DNA from: Prolixibacteraceae bacterium
GTDB taxonomy: Bacteria; Bacteroidota; Bacteroidia; Bacteroidales; Prolixibacteraceae
Direction of reading: 5' to 3'
DNA: 43,981 bases
Assembly: GCA_027858715.1 (NCBI GenBank)
Contig: JAQICD010000233.1
Span: 1 to 43,981 of the forward strand
The position numbers and the translations under genes were made by a program. This document shows positions 1 through 8,947 of the stretch, one piece after another. The notes under the pieces were generated by a model. It did not search any database. It was not told where the DNA came from and saw only the letters and a program-made list of their open reading frames with translations. How positions within the stretch are numbered: the stretch's first letter is position 1; each line of letters opens with the position of its first letter.

Positions 1-480
1 GTTGATGGAGGAAAGGATGGGTATCCAATCCACTTTGTAGTTGTTCGATTGTATCAGCGCTTTAGGCACTTCGTCGAAGCCGCTTTTCCAAATACCGATG
101 CGTTTGCCATCGAGTTGGTTAAGTTTTTCGATGCCACTGTTTTTATGGGTGACAAACATGAGAGCGGAATGTTGCGAAAGTTGACAAATATTCACCATTT
201 TGAAATCATCGTTGCGTGCTTTCATGGCAGTGACCATAAAAAGCGAAATCACATCAGCAGTGTTGTTTCTCAGCATTTCGGTTGCATTTACTGATGCTGA
301 CGGGTGCTTGATTTTAACTGTTAGGCCTTCGTTTGCATAAAATCCTTTTTCCTGTGCCATATAATAACCGGCAAACTGTGCCTGTGGAAGCCAATGAGGG
401 GTAAAAGTAAGTGATTGACTTTTTACAGGCGAAGTAATTAATAATAGGAGCGGGAAAAAGAAAATGAGCCATTTATTCAT
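1..480 (-). CDS. NMT1/THI5-like substrate-binding protein, N-terminal part (runs off left edge)
   Basis: An open frame read leftward from an ATG at 480 stays open for 160 codons to the window edge. It starts with a hydrophobic signal peptide (MNKWLIFFFPLLLLITS). The mature part opens with the pattern PHWLPQAQFAGYYMAQEKGF, typical of the NMT1/THI5/SsuA-like periplasmic binding fold, in which the segment after the first strand describes a ligand-scanning lobe. Residues near 115-135 (LNQLDGKRIGIWKSGF) match the second conserved block of that family. In Bacteroidota this fold is either a free ABC-transporter binding protein or the sensor domain of a larger histidine kinase or cyclase. The C-terminal half is outside the window, so I cannot separate these. 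A terminator lies between it and the next minus-strand gene, so it is probably its own transcription unit. Confidence 0.8.
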   Translation of the reverse strand, partial: MNKWLIFFFPLLLLITSPVKSQSLTFTPHWLPQAQFAGYYMAQEKGFYANEGLTVKIKHPSASVNATEMLRNNTADVISLFMVTAMKARNDDFKMVNICQLSQHSALMFVTHKNSGIEKLNQLDGKRIGIWKSGFDEVPKALIQSNNYKVDWIPILSSIN

Positions 481-531
481 AGTAGTAGAATTCAGATTTA
501 TGTTAAAGTTATAAAACAATTTCAAAAAATA

Positions 532-566
532 ACAAAAAAAGGAGCTGTCATTAAACAACTCCTTAT
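532..566 (-). terminator. Rho-independent terminator of the XylF-like gene
   Basis: On the minus strand, AAGGAG (564-559) pairs with CTCCTT (544-539), extended by TGT/ACA after one mismatch. A run of T follows (540-534). It lies 30 bp past the stop of the sugar-binding lipoprotein gene. Confidence 0.8.
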
Positions 567-595
567 AATATTTTTTTCTGATATGAGTTAAGTGG

Positions 596-1603
596 CTAAT
601 TGCCAAAAACCTGTTCCTCTGTATAATATCCATCAGCGATAACTGTAGAGCGAATAGAGGATTTATCTACAGCCTGTGGTTGTAACATTATTGTCGGAAC
701 TTCTTTTCTGCCGTTGTTAATGGTGGCTTTCGATTCTGTAATATTTTCATTATTAACCAGTTTAACGGCAAGATCCATTGCTGAACTGGCTAGGGTTTTT
801 ATTGATTTGTAAACCGTCAGGCTAAGCTCGTCGTTTAATAGTGCTTTTAACGCTTCTATTTCGGCGTCTTGTCCGGTTAGTACTTTTATGTCGTGTTCGG
901 GATGCTCTTTAATTGCCCGAAGTGCACCTATTGCCAGACCATCGTAGCTTGTAAGCACAACATCTATCTTTTGATCGGTCATACTTAGTACTCGCGACAT
1001 AATATGATATGCGTTATCGGCAGCCCAATTATCAACAAAACTTTTGTAAACAACATTAACTGCTCCACTATTAATGTGCGGTTGCAGGAATTCATTCTGA
1101 GCATTCATAATAGAAATGGCATTAACATCGCCCGGGTCTCCCCATAACATCACATAATTTCCCCGAGGTACTTTCGCTATTGCGTGGTCAACCATTAGTT
1201 TAGCAATTTGTGCTCCTTCGAAAGTGATGTAATAGTCTAAATCTGAATTTTTAATCAGGCGGTCGTATGCTATAACAGGAACATTATAGCTGTGTGCTTC
1301 GCGAACAATTGCTGCTGCTGTATTTGCATTTACTGACACAACAATGAGTATATCAACACCAGTTTCAAGTAATTCAGAAGCATGTTTAATTTGTTGATTC
1401 TCGTCGTTGTCCGCATTTTTAGAAATCACTGTTGCATTGTGCCTGCCTGCAGCATCCTGAAGGTATTGCAAATCAGTAGGCCAGCGCGAACCTTCACCAT
1501 CGGGCATTAAAAATCCAATAGTTAAATCAGTACTTCCAGTATTACATCCCCAAAAAAACAGTATGCAAATAGTAGGAATTATTAAAGAAGAAATGAATTT
1601 CAT
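596..1603 (-). CDS. XylF-like sugar-binding lipoprotein (periplasmic binding protein type 1)
   Basis: 335 residues. A lipoprotein signal peptide ends at Cys20 (ILFFWGC). The rest is a full-length type I periplasmic binding fold of the XylF/RbsB group: IGFLMPDGEGSRWPTD at the start of lobe 1, then SVNANTAAAIVREAHSYNVPVIAYDR, the hinge VMLWGDPGDVNA, and lobe 2 with VLTSYDGLAIGALRAIKE and VLTGQDAE. The family binds xylose or related monosaccharides and normally feeds an ABC importer. Here no permease or ATPase gene is adjacent. The divergent neighbour is a chemoreceptor, so a sensory role is possible: binding a sugar and presenting it to a membrane receptor. That role is inferred from context only. 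The gene is flanked by its own promoter (1647-1654) and terminator. Confidence 0.85.
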   Translation of the reverse strand: MKFISSLIIPTICILFFWGCNTGSTDLTIGFLMPDGEGSRWPTDLQYLQDAAGRHNATVISKNADNDENQQIKHASELLETGVDILIVVSVNANTAAAIVREAHSYNVPVIAYDRLIKNSDLDYYITFEGAQIAKLMVDHAIAKVPRGNYVMLWGDPGDVNAISIMNAQNEFLQPHINSGAVNVVYKSFVDNWAADNAYHIMSRVLSMTDQKIDVVLTSYDGLAIGALRAIKEHPEHDIKVLTGQDAEIEALKALLNDELSLTVYKSIKTLASSAMDLAVKLVNNENITESKATINNGRKEVPTIMLQPQAVDKSSIRSTVIADGYYTEEQVFGN

Positions 1604-1646
1604 GTCTGTTAGTTTTCGTATTGTTAGTTAACTGACTAATTTTATA

Positions 1647-1678
1647 CAAAAATATATTTTTATAAAAATATTTTGCAA
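1647..1678 (-). promoter_or_regulatory. Promoter of the XylF-like gene
   Basis: On the minus strand a Bacteroidota-type -7 box TATTTTTG (1654-1647) is preceded at 21 bp by TTG (1678-1676). Between promoter and start codon lies a near-palindrome, TTAGTTAACTGACTAA (1624-1639), which could be an operator. No regulator is known. Confidence 0.5.
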
Positions 1679-1811
1679 TTAAAGCAAATTTTATTTTCAT
1701 TTTAAGCAATAATGATAAGTTCTAATAATTTTTAAAATAAAATTTTTACTTTCGTAAAGTGAGGAGTTTTTTACTATTAAACAAAATCATAACTAAACTG
1801 ATAAATATAGT

Positions 1812-3626
1812 ATGAGCAAAAGAGAGAATGGTAGCAAATCGGGGCGAGGATTCGGTTTGCCTAAATGGAATGATTTAAAAATAGGTGCTAAGATTGGTAC
1901 AGGCTTTGGGTTATTGATTTTACTTGCTGCAATAATCGGTGTTATTTCTTTATTTAATATGAAAGAGATTCAGAATGAAACCGAGAAACTGGCGACGGAG
2001 TCGTTACCTTCGGTAAATGAATCGGTAAGAGCAGATAAACAGTGGCGTGAGGTTTTGTTATACATACAAGCTTACGATCATTTAAGAAATCCCTATTATC
2101 TTTCGAGGGCAAAAGAAAATATTGAGCGGTTTACACATTCATTAAATGCGTTGATTAATTTAGCTGAACAATCGGAAGAATCGACATTAAATGCTGTCAA
2201 GCTTAAAGATATTAAATCATCTTTGGTCGAATACCAGTCTCTTGTAGCTCATTATGAGGTACTTGTGTTAGAGAATGAAAAGAATATTGATAATTTTTCA
2301 TCTAAACTGGCTAAATTACAAAAAACTTCAGGTGGTTCAATGGTGGTTAATCAACTTAATGCAGCATCTTTTCATTTACTTAGTGCTATAAATAACCGCA
2401 AACCACATGACATTGGTTTGGCTTCAACATATATCGAAAGGGCAAAAGCCAACGCTTATACGCTTGGCGGTAATGCAGCAGTAGCAGCACGTTCTGCTGT
2501 TAATTCTGCTGAGAACCTGATTGATGGTTACATGAAAGCTCGTGTTGTTGAGTTAAAGCGCAATGAGGTTGAAGATTTACTAAAAGTAGATGTAATGGCG
2601 TTAGCCGACGTTGGGGTTGATCAAATTACAGAAATGACCGAAAATACCAATAGCATTATTATTGAATCGAGGATATTTCTGGTTGTGATATTGGTTGTTT
2701 TACTTCTTATTGGCTTGGTGTTGGGGTATTTTATTTCTTCTTCTATAACCCGATCTATCAAGATGGGACTTCAGATTGCACAAAATATATCGAACGGTGT
2801 ATTGCATCGTCAGCGCGAAGTGTCTCGTAAAGATGAGATTGGAGAGTTGATGACGGCATTAAACCGAATGAATAACCAACTTAAATTTATTGTAGAAGAT
2901 ATTTCGGGCGGCATTGAAAATATTTTTGTGGCCAGTCAAAAGCTTAATAAAAATGCAACTGAATTGAGTGAGGCAGCTACCGATCAGGCAGCTACTACTG
3001 AAGAAATTTCAAGTTCGATTGAAGAGTTGCACGCCAATTTCCTGCAAAACGCTGAAAATGCAAATGCAACTGAGGAAATCGCATTAGCATCAGTTGATGG
3101 TATTCGCGAAGGTAATGATGCTACAGATTTAGCATCTAAGTCTTTAAATGCAATTATAGAACGCATTGGCTTTATTGGTGATTTGGCTTTCCAAACAAAT
3201 ATCCTTGCACTTAATGCCGCTGTAGAAGCAGCTCGTGCCGGTGAACATGGCCGTGGCTTTGCTGTTGTAGCAGCCGAAGTGAAGCGCTTGGCTGACAGCA
3301 GTAAAGAGGCAGCAGAGGTAATTAATAGAGTATCGCACGATACTGTTATAGCATCTGACGAGGCAAGCATTAAACTGAAAGATATTGCTCCTGAAATTGA
3401 GAAAACAGCCCAGCTGGTGCAAGGTATTAAACTAGCCAGTAGCGAACAGGAAGCAGGTATTAATCAAATCAACAATGCCATTCAGCAGTTGAATAATATT
3501 GCACAGCAAAATGCTTACAGTTCAGAGAATATGGCAAATTCGTCTAGCGATTTATCGACACTTGCCGACAAGCTGAAGAAAACCATTTCTTTCTTTCAGT
3601 CTGGAAGCGAGAGTTCAGATGAATAA
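1812..3626 (+). CDS. Methyl-accepting chemotaxis protein
   Basis: 604 residues. Layout: cytoplasmic N-terminus; TM1 near 31-49; a helical periplasmic domain of about 235 residues of four-helix-bundle type; TM2 near 287-309; HAMP to about 362; then the coiled-coil signalling domain. The hairpin tip is clear at about 456-490 ([19 protein letters not shown], then [11 protein letters not shown]). Compared with my memory of E. coli Tsr, the N-helix from NAEN to the tip and the C-helix from the tip to EQ.AG are each exactly seven residues shorter. This is a symmetrical one-heptad loss, consistent with a 34H rather than 36H class. There is no C-terminal NWETF-type CheR tether. It diverges from the XylF-like lipoprotein, a possible ligand partner. 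No che genes are in the window. Confidence 0.93.
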   Translation: MSKRENGSKSGRGFGLPKWNDLKIGAKIGTGFGLLILLAAIIGVISLFNMKEIQNETEKLATESLPSVNESVRADKQWREVLLYIQAYDHLRNPYYLSRAKENIERFTHSLNALINLAEQSEESTLNAVKLKDIKSSLVEYQSLVAHYEVLVLENEKNIDNFSSKLAKLQKTSGGSMVVNQLNAASFHLLSAINNRKPHDIGLASTYIERAKANAYTLGGNAAVAARSAVNSAENLIDGYMKARVVELKRNEVEDLLKVDVMALADVGVDQITEMTENTNSIIIESRIFLVVILVVLLLIGLVLGYFISSSITRSIKMGLQIAQNISNGVLHRQREVSRKDEIGELMTALNRMNNQLKFIVEDISGGIENIFVASQKLNKNATELSEAATDQAATTEEISSSIEELHANFLQNAENANATEEIALASVDGIREGNDATDLASKSLNAIIERIGFIGDLAFQTNILALNAAVEAARAGEHGRGFAVVAAEVKRLADSSKEAAEVINRVSHDTVIASDEASIKLKDIAPEIEKTAQLVQGIKLASSEQEAGINQINNAIQQLNNIAQQNAYSSENMANSSSDLSTLADKLKKTISFFQSGSESSDE

Positions 3627-3647
3627 ATTCTAATATTGAAAATATAA

Positions 3648-3688
3648 AAGCTGCATTGAGTTATATCATATCGATGCAGCTTTTTTTG
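3648..3688 (+). terminator. Terminator of the chemoreceptor gene
   Basis: GCTGCAT (3650-3656) pairs with ATGCAGC (3674-3680), followed by seven T (3681-3687). It lies just downstream of the chemoreceptor stop codon. Confidence 0.88.
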
Positions 3689-3699
3689 CATCAAAGGCA

Positions 3700-3748
3700 C
3701 AAAACAAAAGGGCAGATGTGCTTAATTGCATTCTGCCCTTTTGTTGTC
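3700..3748 (-). terminator. Terminator of guaA (strong inverted repeat)
   Basis: ACAAAAGGGCAGA (3704-3716) and TCTGCCCTTTTGT (3732-3744) form a perfect 13 bp inverted repeat. Read on the minus strand it follows the guaA stop by 23 bp and continues into a T-rich stretch. It may also back up the chemoreceptor terminator on the other strand. Confidence 0.85.
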
Positions 3749-3767
3749 TTGTTTCGAGAGTGAGATG

Positions 3768-5297
3768 TTACTCCCATTCAATAGTTGCCGGTGGTTTTGA
3801 ACTGATGTCGTAAACTACGCGGTTGATTCCTCTTACTTTGTTAATTATGTTGTTTGATACTTTAGCCAAAAAATCGTAAGGTAGATGTACCCAGTCGGCT
3901 GTCATGCCATCGGTCGATGCTACAGCACGTAATGCAACTACATTTTCATACGTGCGTTCGTCGCCCATAACACCAACTGCTTGAACAGGCAGCAACATCA
4001 CACCGGCCTGCCATACTTCGTCGTACAGATTCCAACGGTGCAGTTCCTTGATGAAGATATCATCAGCTTCCTGCAAAATGCGAACCTTCTCGGGCGTAAT
4101 ATCGCTTAGAATGCGAATACCCAAGCCTGGTCCAGGGAATGGATGACGCCCCAGCAATTTGGGACTAATGCCAAGTTCGTGACCTACGCGGCGTACTTCG
4201 TCTTTGAACAAAGCTTTAAGCGGTTCAACAACTTTCAGATTCATTTTTTCAGGAAGACCGCCAACATTGTGATGTGATTTAATGGTTGCCGACGGGCCAT
4301 TTACTGATACCGATTCAATAACATCGGGATAAATTGTGCCTTGTGCAAGCCATTTTACAAACTTTATTTTGTGAGCCTCGGCATCGAATACTTCGATAAA
4401 ATCGCGACCAATAACTTTGCGTTTCTGTTCAGGGTCAGTTATTTCTTTCAGGTCGTCCCAGAATTTCTGTTTGGCATCGACACCAATAACATTGAGGCCC
4501 ATGCCCTGATACTGTTCAAGTACATTCTCAAACTCGTCTTTGCGGAGCAGACCGTTATCTACAAAAATACAGGTTAAGTTACTGCCAATAGCCAGGTTTA
4601 GTAAAACTCCGGCTACAGTCGAATCAACTCCACCCGAAAGTCCTAATACAATCTTATCGTTGCCTAGTTTCCTTTTGAGCTCGTCAACAGTTGATTCGAT
4701 AAACGATGCGGGTGTCCACGATTGTTCACATCCGCAAATATTTACTACGTAGTTGTACAATAACTGTTTACCTTCGGTAGTGTGGTAAACTTCTGGGTGA
4801 AATTGTATGGCGTAGGTTTTTTCGCTTTCAATTTTATAAGCGGCATTTTTAACATCCTCGGTGCTTGCAATGATTTTGTAGTTTTCGGGGAGTACTTCAA
4901 TGGTATCTCCATGCGACATCCACACCTGGCTGCCGTTTGAAATACCTTTGAACAAATCGCTGCTATGGTCAATTTCCTGAAGGTTTGCCCTGCCATATTC
5001 GCGGGAATCGGAAGCTGCAACTTTGCCGCCAAAGAAGTGAGCCATATACTGGGCGCCATAACAAACGCCTAAAACCGGCAGCTTTCCTTTCACTCCTTCA
5101 AGTTCGATACGAGGGGCATTTTCATCACGTACCGAAAACGGGCTGCCCGATAAGATTACGCCTTTTACACTTTCGTCGATAGGCGGGAAGTGGTTGAAGG
5201 GGTGAATTTCACAATAGACATTTAGTTCGCGTACCCTGCGTCCGATAAGTTGGGTGTATTGCGAACCGAAATCCAGAATTAAGATTTTTTCCTGCAT
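3768..5297 (-). CDS. guaA: GMP synthase (glutamine-hydrolysing)
   Basis: 509 residues, the usual full length. It converts XMP, ATP and glutamine to GMP, the last step of guanine nucleotide synthesis. The class I amidotransferase domain (1-190) has the nucleophile Cys79 in GVCYGAQ and the His167/Glu169 pair in FHPEV. The ATP pyrophosphatase domain has the P-loop SGGVDS at 221-226. The dimerisation domain ends in the family-typical PPATIEWE. All catalytic residues are present. It has its own promoter (5327-5334) and terminator, so it is independent of the leucine operon just upstream. Confidence 0.98.
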   Translation of the reverse strand: MQEKILILDFGSQYTQLIGRRVRELNVYCEIHPFNHFPPIDESVKGVILSGSPFSVRDENAPRIELEGVKGKLPVLGVCYGAQYMAHFFGGKVAASDSREYGRANLQEIDHSSDLFKGISNGSQVWMSHGDTIEVLPENYKIIASTEDVKNAAYKIESEKTYAIQFHPEVYHTTEGKQLLYNYVVNICGCEQSWTPASFIESTVDELKRKLGNDKIVLGLSGGVDSTVAGVLLNLAIGSNLTCIFVDNGLLRKDEFENVLEQYQGMGLNVIGVDAKQKFWDDLKEITDPEQKRKVIGRDFIEVFDAEAHKIKFVKWLAQGTIYPDVIESVSVNGPSATIKSHHNVGGLPEKMNLKVVEPLKALFKDEVRRVGHELGISPKLLGRHPFPGPGLGIRILSDITPEKVRILQEADDIFIKELHRWNLYDEVWQAGVMLLPVQAVGVMGDERTYENVVALRAVASTDGMTADWVHLPYDFLAKVSNNIINKVRGINRVVYDISSKPPATIEWE

Positions 5298-5326
5298 GAT
5301 GCTTAATGATAAATATTTGGATGGCG

Positions 5327-5334
5327 CAAAGATA
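5327..5334 (-). promoter_or_regulatory. -7 box of the guaA promoter
   Basis: TATCTTTG on the minus strand fits the Bacteroidota TAnnTTTG box exactly and sits about 30 bp before the guaA ATG. I see no clear -33 TTG. Confidence 0.55.
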
Positions 5335-5364
5335 ATCTGTTAATGCTAAAATGGAAATAAAACA

Positions 5365-5400
5365 GAAAACAAAAGGATGAGGTTGCCCCCATCCTTTACA
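5365..5400 (-). terminator. Terminator of the leucine operon after leuB
   Basis: On the minus strand AAAGGATG (5397-5390) pairs with CATCCTTT (5379-5372), followed by T-rich sequence. It sits 20 bp past the leuB stop and ends the operon before the guaA promoter. Confidence 0.8.
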
Positions 5401-5419
5401 TTGTTTGTTGCGAATATTT

Positions 5420-6490
5420 TTATTTCGAAGAAATATAATTTGTAAGCCAATCGCCCACATCGGAAGTTGAATGGGGGTTTTCACTCGATATATCTTCAGT
5501 AACAATCCCTTTTTCCATAGATTGTGCAACGGCTTCGCGAATAAGTGCACCTTCTTCTTTCATGTCGAAAGCATACTCGAACATCATAGCAGCAGAAAGT
5601 ACCGTTGCTATTGGGTTGGCAATATTTCTACCGGTTGCCTGTGGGTATGAACCGTGTATTGGCTCAAAAACACTAGTGTGCAGCCCTATTGATGCCGATG
5701 GGAGCAGGCCGAGAGAACCTGTAATAACGGAAGCTTCGTCGGTAAGTATGTCGCCAAACATGTTTTCGGTTACCATTACATCGAAGCTTTTTGGCCACTG
5801 AATAATTCGCATAGCGGCATTGTCAACAAACATGAATTCGGTTTCCACTTCAGGATATTTTGGTGACATTTCCTGACCAATCTGACGCCACAGTCGTGAA
5901 GTTTCCAGCACATTTGCCTTATCAACAATGGTGAGTTTTTTATTGCGTTTCATGGCATATTCGAAACCCAGTGTAAGGATGCGTTCAATTTCTTCACGAG
6001 TGTAAACGCAATTATCAAAAGCTGTGTTGCCATTATCTTCGCGGCCTTTTTCACCAAAATAAATACCGCCGGTAAGTTCGCGAATACACATAAAGTTGGC
6101 TCCTTCAACCAAATCCTTCCGAAGAGGCGACTTGTGTAGAAGCGATTCAAAAGTTTCGACCGGACGCAGGTTGGCATACAAACCGAGTTGTTTGCGCATC
6201 CTCAAAAGTCCTTGCTCGGGACGCACTTTTGCTGTTGGATCGTTGTCGTATTTTGGGTCGCCTATGGCGCCAAAAAGTACAGCATCGCTTTCCATGCAAA
6301 GCTGGTGTGTTTCAGCGGGGTAGGGGTCGCCTACCGCATCGATGGCACATGCCCCGGTTAATGCTTTTTTGTACTTTAGTTCGTGACCAAATTTATCGCA
6401 AACTGCTTTGGTTACTTTCAGCGCCTGTTCAATAATTTCAGGCCCGATTCCGTCGCCGGCTAATACGGCAATATTAAGTGTTTTACCCAT
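5420..6490 (-). CDS. leuB: 3-isopropylmalate dehydrogenase
   Basis: 356 residues, normal length. It oxidises and decarboxylates 3-isopropylmalate with NAD+, the third step of leucine synthesis. Visible family blocks are GDGIGPEII (N-terminus), [16 protein letters not shown] (substrate arginines), [23 protein letters not shown] (catalytic Lys), the metal-binding [12 protein letters not shown] and [18 protein letters not shown] (NAD site). It is the last gene of the leucine operon, 15 bp after the methyltransferase gene. If the LeuA-like gene upstream makes citramalate, LeuB would also act on 3-methylmalate for isoleucine. That second role is inferred. Confidence 0.97.
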   Translation of the reverse strand: MGKTLNIAVLAGDGIGPEIIEQALKVTKAVCDKFGHELKYKKALTGACAIDAVGDPYPAETHQLCMESDAVLFGAIGDPKYDNDPTAKVRPEQGLLRMRKQLGLYANLRPVETFESLLHKSPLRKDLVEGANFMCIRELTGGIYFGEKGREDNGNTAFDNCVYTREEIERILTLGFEYAMKRNKKLTIVDKANVLETSRLWRQIGQEMSPKYPEVETEFMFVDNAAMRIIQWPKSFDVMVTENMFGDILTDEASVITGSLGLLPSASIGLHTSVFEPIHGSYPQATGRNIANPIATVLSAAMMFEYAFDMKEEGALIREAVAQSMEKGIVTEDISSENPHSTSDVGDWLTNYISSK

Positions 6491-6505
6491 GATATATTTA
6501 GAGTT

Positions 6506-7213
6506 TTATTTTATTCCTCCAAACGCCGCAAAGTTAAAATGCTTGTGCAGCAGTATGGTTTTAGTAAATCCAATTTTCTTCATCAATTCAAGCTGGTACG
6601 ATAATGTACGCGGTGTGTCTTCTGTTTCGTAACGGTTCATATACATTTCAACTTCGGTTTTGCTCACCTGTTTTTTTAAAATGCTGAGCCATCCACTAAG
6701 CATAATTTCATTAATTTCGTTGGTTTCTGAAATTACGATGTCGTTTATCCAGAACGAGCCACCAGGTTTTAGTGCCCGAAATATTTTTTCGAAAACCAGC
6801 TCCCATTCATCGTCTCCGCGCAGGTGGTGCAAAGTCGTTCCGGCAGTAATAATATCGAAGCTGTTTTCGCCAAGCTCAAGGTTACGATAATCGCCCTGCA
6901 TAGTTGTAACCTTGCCGCTGGTTATTTCTTTAACTCGTTTTTGAGCAGTTTGAACCATATTGTCACTGATATCTACGAGAGTAAAATCAATGAGAGGGAA
7001 AAGGGTAGCTACTTTTACAGCATAGTTGCCACCTCCACAACCTAAATCCATGATGCTTTCTGCATTTGGATTGGTCACTTGTGCAGCCTTTGAAACCAAT
7101 TCCATGCATAATGGAGAGTCAATAGCAGTAGTTTGTCCGGTTTCTATATTGGAAAACCGTTCAACTTGCTGATCAAAATTGTGTCGTATTGTATCGATGG
7201 ATGATTTTGTCAT
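6506..7213 (-). CDS. Class I SAM-dependent methyltransferase inside the leucine operon
   Basis: 235 residues. The SAM-binding fold is clear: motif I IMDLGCGGGNYAVKVA (about 54-69), acidic loop LVDISDNMV, motif II near FDIITAGTTLHHL and post-motif LKPGGSFWIND. The C-terminus (HKHFNFAAFGGIK) resembles a family often annotated as generic or CmoA-like methyltransferase. The start ATG overlaps the stop of the upstream LeuA-like gene by four bases (ATGA), so the two are translationally coupled and the methyltransferase is an integral operon member. Its substrate is unknown. One possibility is a carboxylate intermediate such as isopropylmalate, because yeast Tmt1 methylates 3-isopropylmalate. That is inference. 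The alternative is an unrelated tRNA or small-molecule methyltransferase. Confidence 0.88.
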   Translation of the reverse strand: MTKSSIDTIRHNFDQQVERFSNIETGQTTAIDSPLCMELVSKAAQVTNPNAESIMDLGCGGGNYAVKVATLFPLIDFTLVDISDNMVQTAQKRVKEITSGKVTTMQGDYRNLELGENSFDIITAGTTLHHLRGDDEWELVFEKIFRALKPGGSFWINDIVISETNEINEIMLSGWLSILKKQVSKTEVEMYMNRYETEDTPRTLSYQLELMKKIGFTKTILLHKHFNFAAFGGIK

Positions 7214-8823
7214 TTATAACTTAACTCAATAATATTCAACATCTTCATAGTTGCAATAATTGCAGCATTTGTTTGGTCAGGGTCGAGACCACGGGTTCTG
7301 AATTCTTTATCCAACTCCCAGGTGATTAATGTCTCAACCAGTGCATCGGTTTTTCCGCCTGGAGGAATAGTTACTGCATAATCGACAAGTTTCGGGAATG
7401 GCTTTTTCAGTTTTTTGTATATTTTTTTAAGCGCATTCATAAACGCATCATACTGTCCGTCACCAGTGGCTGTTTCTTCGTAATTTTTATCGTGATAGTT
7501 GATTGACAGTGACGAAACAGGTTTTAACCCGTATGCCATCGATACCGTAAAGTTTCGGATGGTGATAACCTGATCGACAGCATGTGTGCGTAGCACGTCT
7601 GAAACAATGTAAGGGAGTTCTTCGGCACTAACATTGGCTTTTTTATCGCCCAACTCAATTATCCGCTGTGTTACTTTTTTGAGTGAATCAGCATCGAGCG
7701 ATATGCCAAGATCTTCAAGGTTTTTCTTGATATTGGCTTTGCCCGAGGTTTTCCCAAGTGCATATTTTCGCTTACGGCCAAAACGTTCAGGCAGAAGTTC
7801 GTTAAAATACAGGTCGTTTTTATTATCTCCATCGGCATGAACACCGCTACATTGAGTAAATACAAACTCACCTATTAGTGGTTTATTGGTTGGGATGCGT
7901 ATCCCCGAAAATGTTTCAACAAGTTTACTGACTGTATTAAGTTTGTTTTCGCGGACGTTGGTTTCGAGTTGCATGTGATCCTTTATTGTCGCTATAACAC
8001 TTGAAAGCGGCGCATTTCCTGCCCGTTCGCCCAGACCGTTAATTGTTGTATGTATGCACCTAATGCCCGCTTTTATTGCATAAAATACGTTTGCAATTGC
8101 CAGATCGTAATCGTTATGAGGGTGGAAGTCGAATTTCAGTTCCGGATAACTTTCAACAATTTCTTTACAGAATGCGTATGTTTCATCAGGACTTAAAATG
8201 CCCAGTGTATCGGGAAGCATGAATCTATCAATAGCGCTCTCTTTTAGTCCGTTAATCATAAAATGCACATAGTCTTTGGAGCTACGCATTCCGTTCGACC
8301 AGTCTTCGAGATATACGTTTACTTTTATTCCTTTTTGTGATGCAAGTTCAATGTTTCTTTTTGCATCTTCAAGGTGTTCTTCGGGTGTTTTCCGAAGTTG
8401 TTCGGTAACATGTTTGTACGAACCTTTCAGCAAAAGATTCATTGTTCGGGCACCTGAGTCAACAATCCAATCGATGGAAATGCCGTTATCAACAAAGCCC
8501 AGTACTTCTATTTTATCGAGATGTCCGTTTTTAGAGGACCAGTTCGTAATTCGCTGAACTCCTTTAAATTCACCTTCCGAAACACGCGCTGAAGCTACTT
8601 CGATGCGGTCAATTTTTAAATCGTTCAGAAAAACCTGGGCCATACTCAATTTTTCCATCTCGTTAAATGAAACGCCTGTTGTTTGTTCACCATCGCGTAG
8701 GGTGGTGTCCATTATTTTGATCAGGTTGCCCCCCCCGCCCCCTGAAAGGGGAGTAAAAGTATCTACTCCTAGATTCCCTGAAGGGAACTTTCTGAGGCCT
8801 GCATTATTGTTATTGTCTTTCAT
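7210..8823 (-). CDS. cimA: LeuA-like acyltransferase, probable (R)-citramalate synthase
   Basis: 537 residues. The HMGL-like TIM barrel starts at [17 protein letters not shown] (about 37-53) and has the HPHNDYDLA metal site and GLGERAGNAPL. A C-terminal LeuA regulatory domain (about 400-537) ends with the allosteric-type block TIPPGGKTDALVETLITWEL. It is clearly distinct from the operon's true LeuA. The N-terminal barrel is most like Bacteroidota enzymes called citramalate synthase or second 2-isopropylmalate synthase. Citramalate synthase condenses pyruvate and acetyl-CoA as a threonine-independent entry to isoleucine; LeuCD and LeuB can then process the product. The assignment between the two activities is uncertain. 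Residues 11-33 (RKFPSGNL.., PLSGGGGGNL) are not family sequence but a translated inverted-repeat element. I kept this start because the next Met (38, at 8712) would remove the first barrel strand. Confidence 0.85.
   Translation of the reverse strand: MKDNNNNAGLRKFPSGNLGVDTFTPLSGGGGGNLIKIMDTTLRDGEQTTGVSFNEMEKLSMAQVFLNDLKIDRIEVASARVSEGEFKGVQRITNWSSKNGHLDKIEVLGFVDNGISIDWIVDSGARTMNLLLKGSYKHVTEQLRKTPEEHLEDAKRNIELASQKGIKVNVYLEDWSNGMRSSKDYVHFMINGLKESAIDRFMLPDTLGILSPDETYAFCKEIVESYPELKFDFHPHNDYDLAIANVFYAIKAGIRCIHTTINGLGERAGNAPLSSVIATIKDHMQLETNVRENKLNTVSKLVETFSGIRIPTNKPLIGEFVFTQCSGVHADGDNKNDLYFNELLPERFGRKRKYALGKTSGKANIKKNLEDLGISLDADSLKKVTQRIIELGDKKANVSAEELPYIVSDVLRTHAVDQVITIRNFTVSMAYGLKPVSSLSINYHDKNYEETATGDGQYDAFMNALKKIYKKLKKPFPKLVDYAVTIPPGGKTDALVETLITWELDKEFRTRGLDPDQTNAAIIATMKMLNIIELSYK
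8721..8792. repeat. GC-rich inverted-repeat element inside the coding sequence of the LeuA-like gene
   Basis: Three nested inverted repeats: CCCCT/AGGGG (8739-8743 with 8747-8751), GGAGTA/TACTCC (8750-8755 with 8764-8769) and the perfect palindrome TTCCCTGAAGGGAA (8774-8787). A run of C (8729-8736) adjoins. Composition is unlike the surrounding AT-rich genes. It resembles the element at 9550-9607 and reads in frame as an N-terminal extension. Confidence 0.75.
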
Positions 8824-8879
8824 ATTCGTCTAAAACTTTTACTTTCAAATGTGACTCATAGCTTGCACCGATTTTTTCG

Positions 8880-8915
8880 AGGTAGCTCGCCCCCTAAAGA
8901 TAAAGGGTAGTCATG
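8880..8915. repeat. Degenerate GC-rich repeat fragment between the LeuA-like gene and leuD
   Basis: A short block with CCCCCTAAAGATAAAGGG (about 8890-8907) looks like a decayed relative of the inverted-repeat elements on either side. It lies in the 124 bp gap downstream of leuD; nothing else is seen there except the shared 16-mer at 8933-8948. Confidence 0.4.
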
Positions 8916-8947
8916 CTTATTTGTATTTCGACCGAATCATGCTCGTT

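Noticed and set aside
49-294. Plus-strand frame of 81 codons near the left edge
   Set aside because: The minus strand here encodes a clear signal peptide and NMT1/THI5-like domain in one uninterrupted frame, so the plus-strand frame is a shadow.
2984-3422. Antisense frames within the chemoreceptor gene
   Set aside because: These are mirror frames of the Ala/Glu-rich coiled coil; such low-complexity coding often leaves open antisense frames.
8729-8736. The run of C in the LeuA-like gene as a sequencing error causing a false extension
   Set aside because: The frame stays open through it into the conserved barrel, and neighbouring palindromes are intact. A miscount cannot be fully excluded, but the frame as given is consistent.
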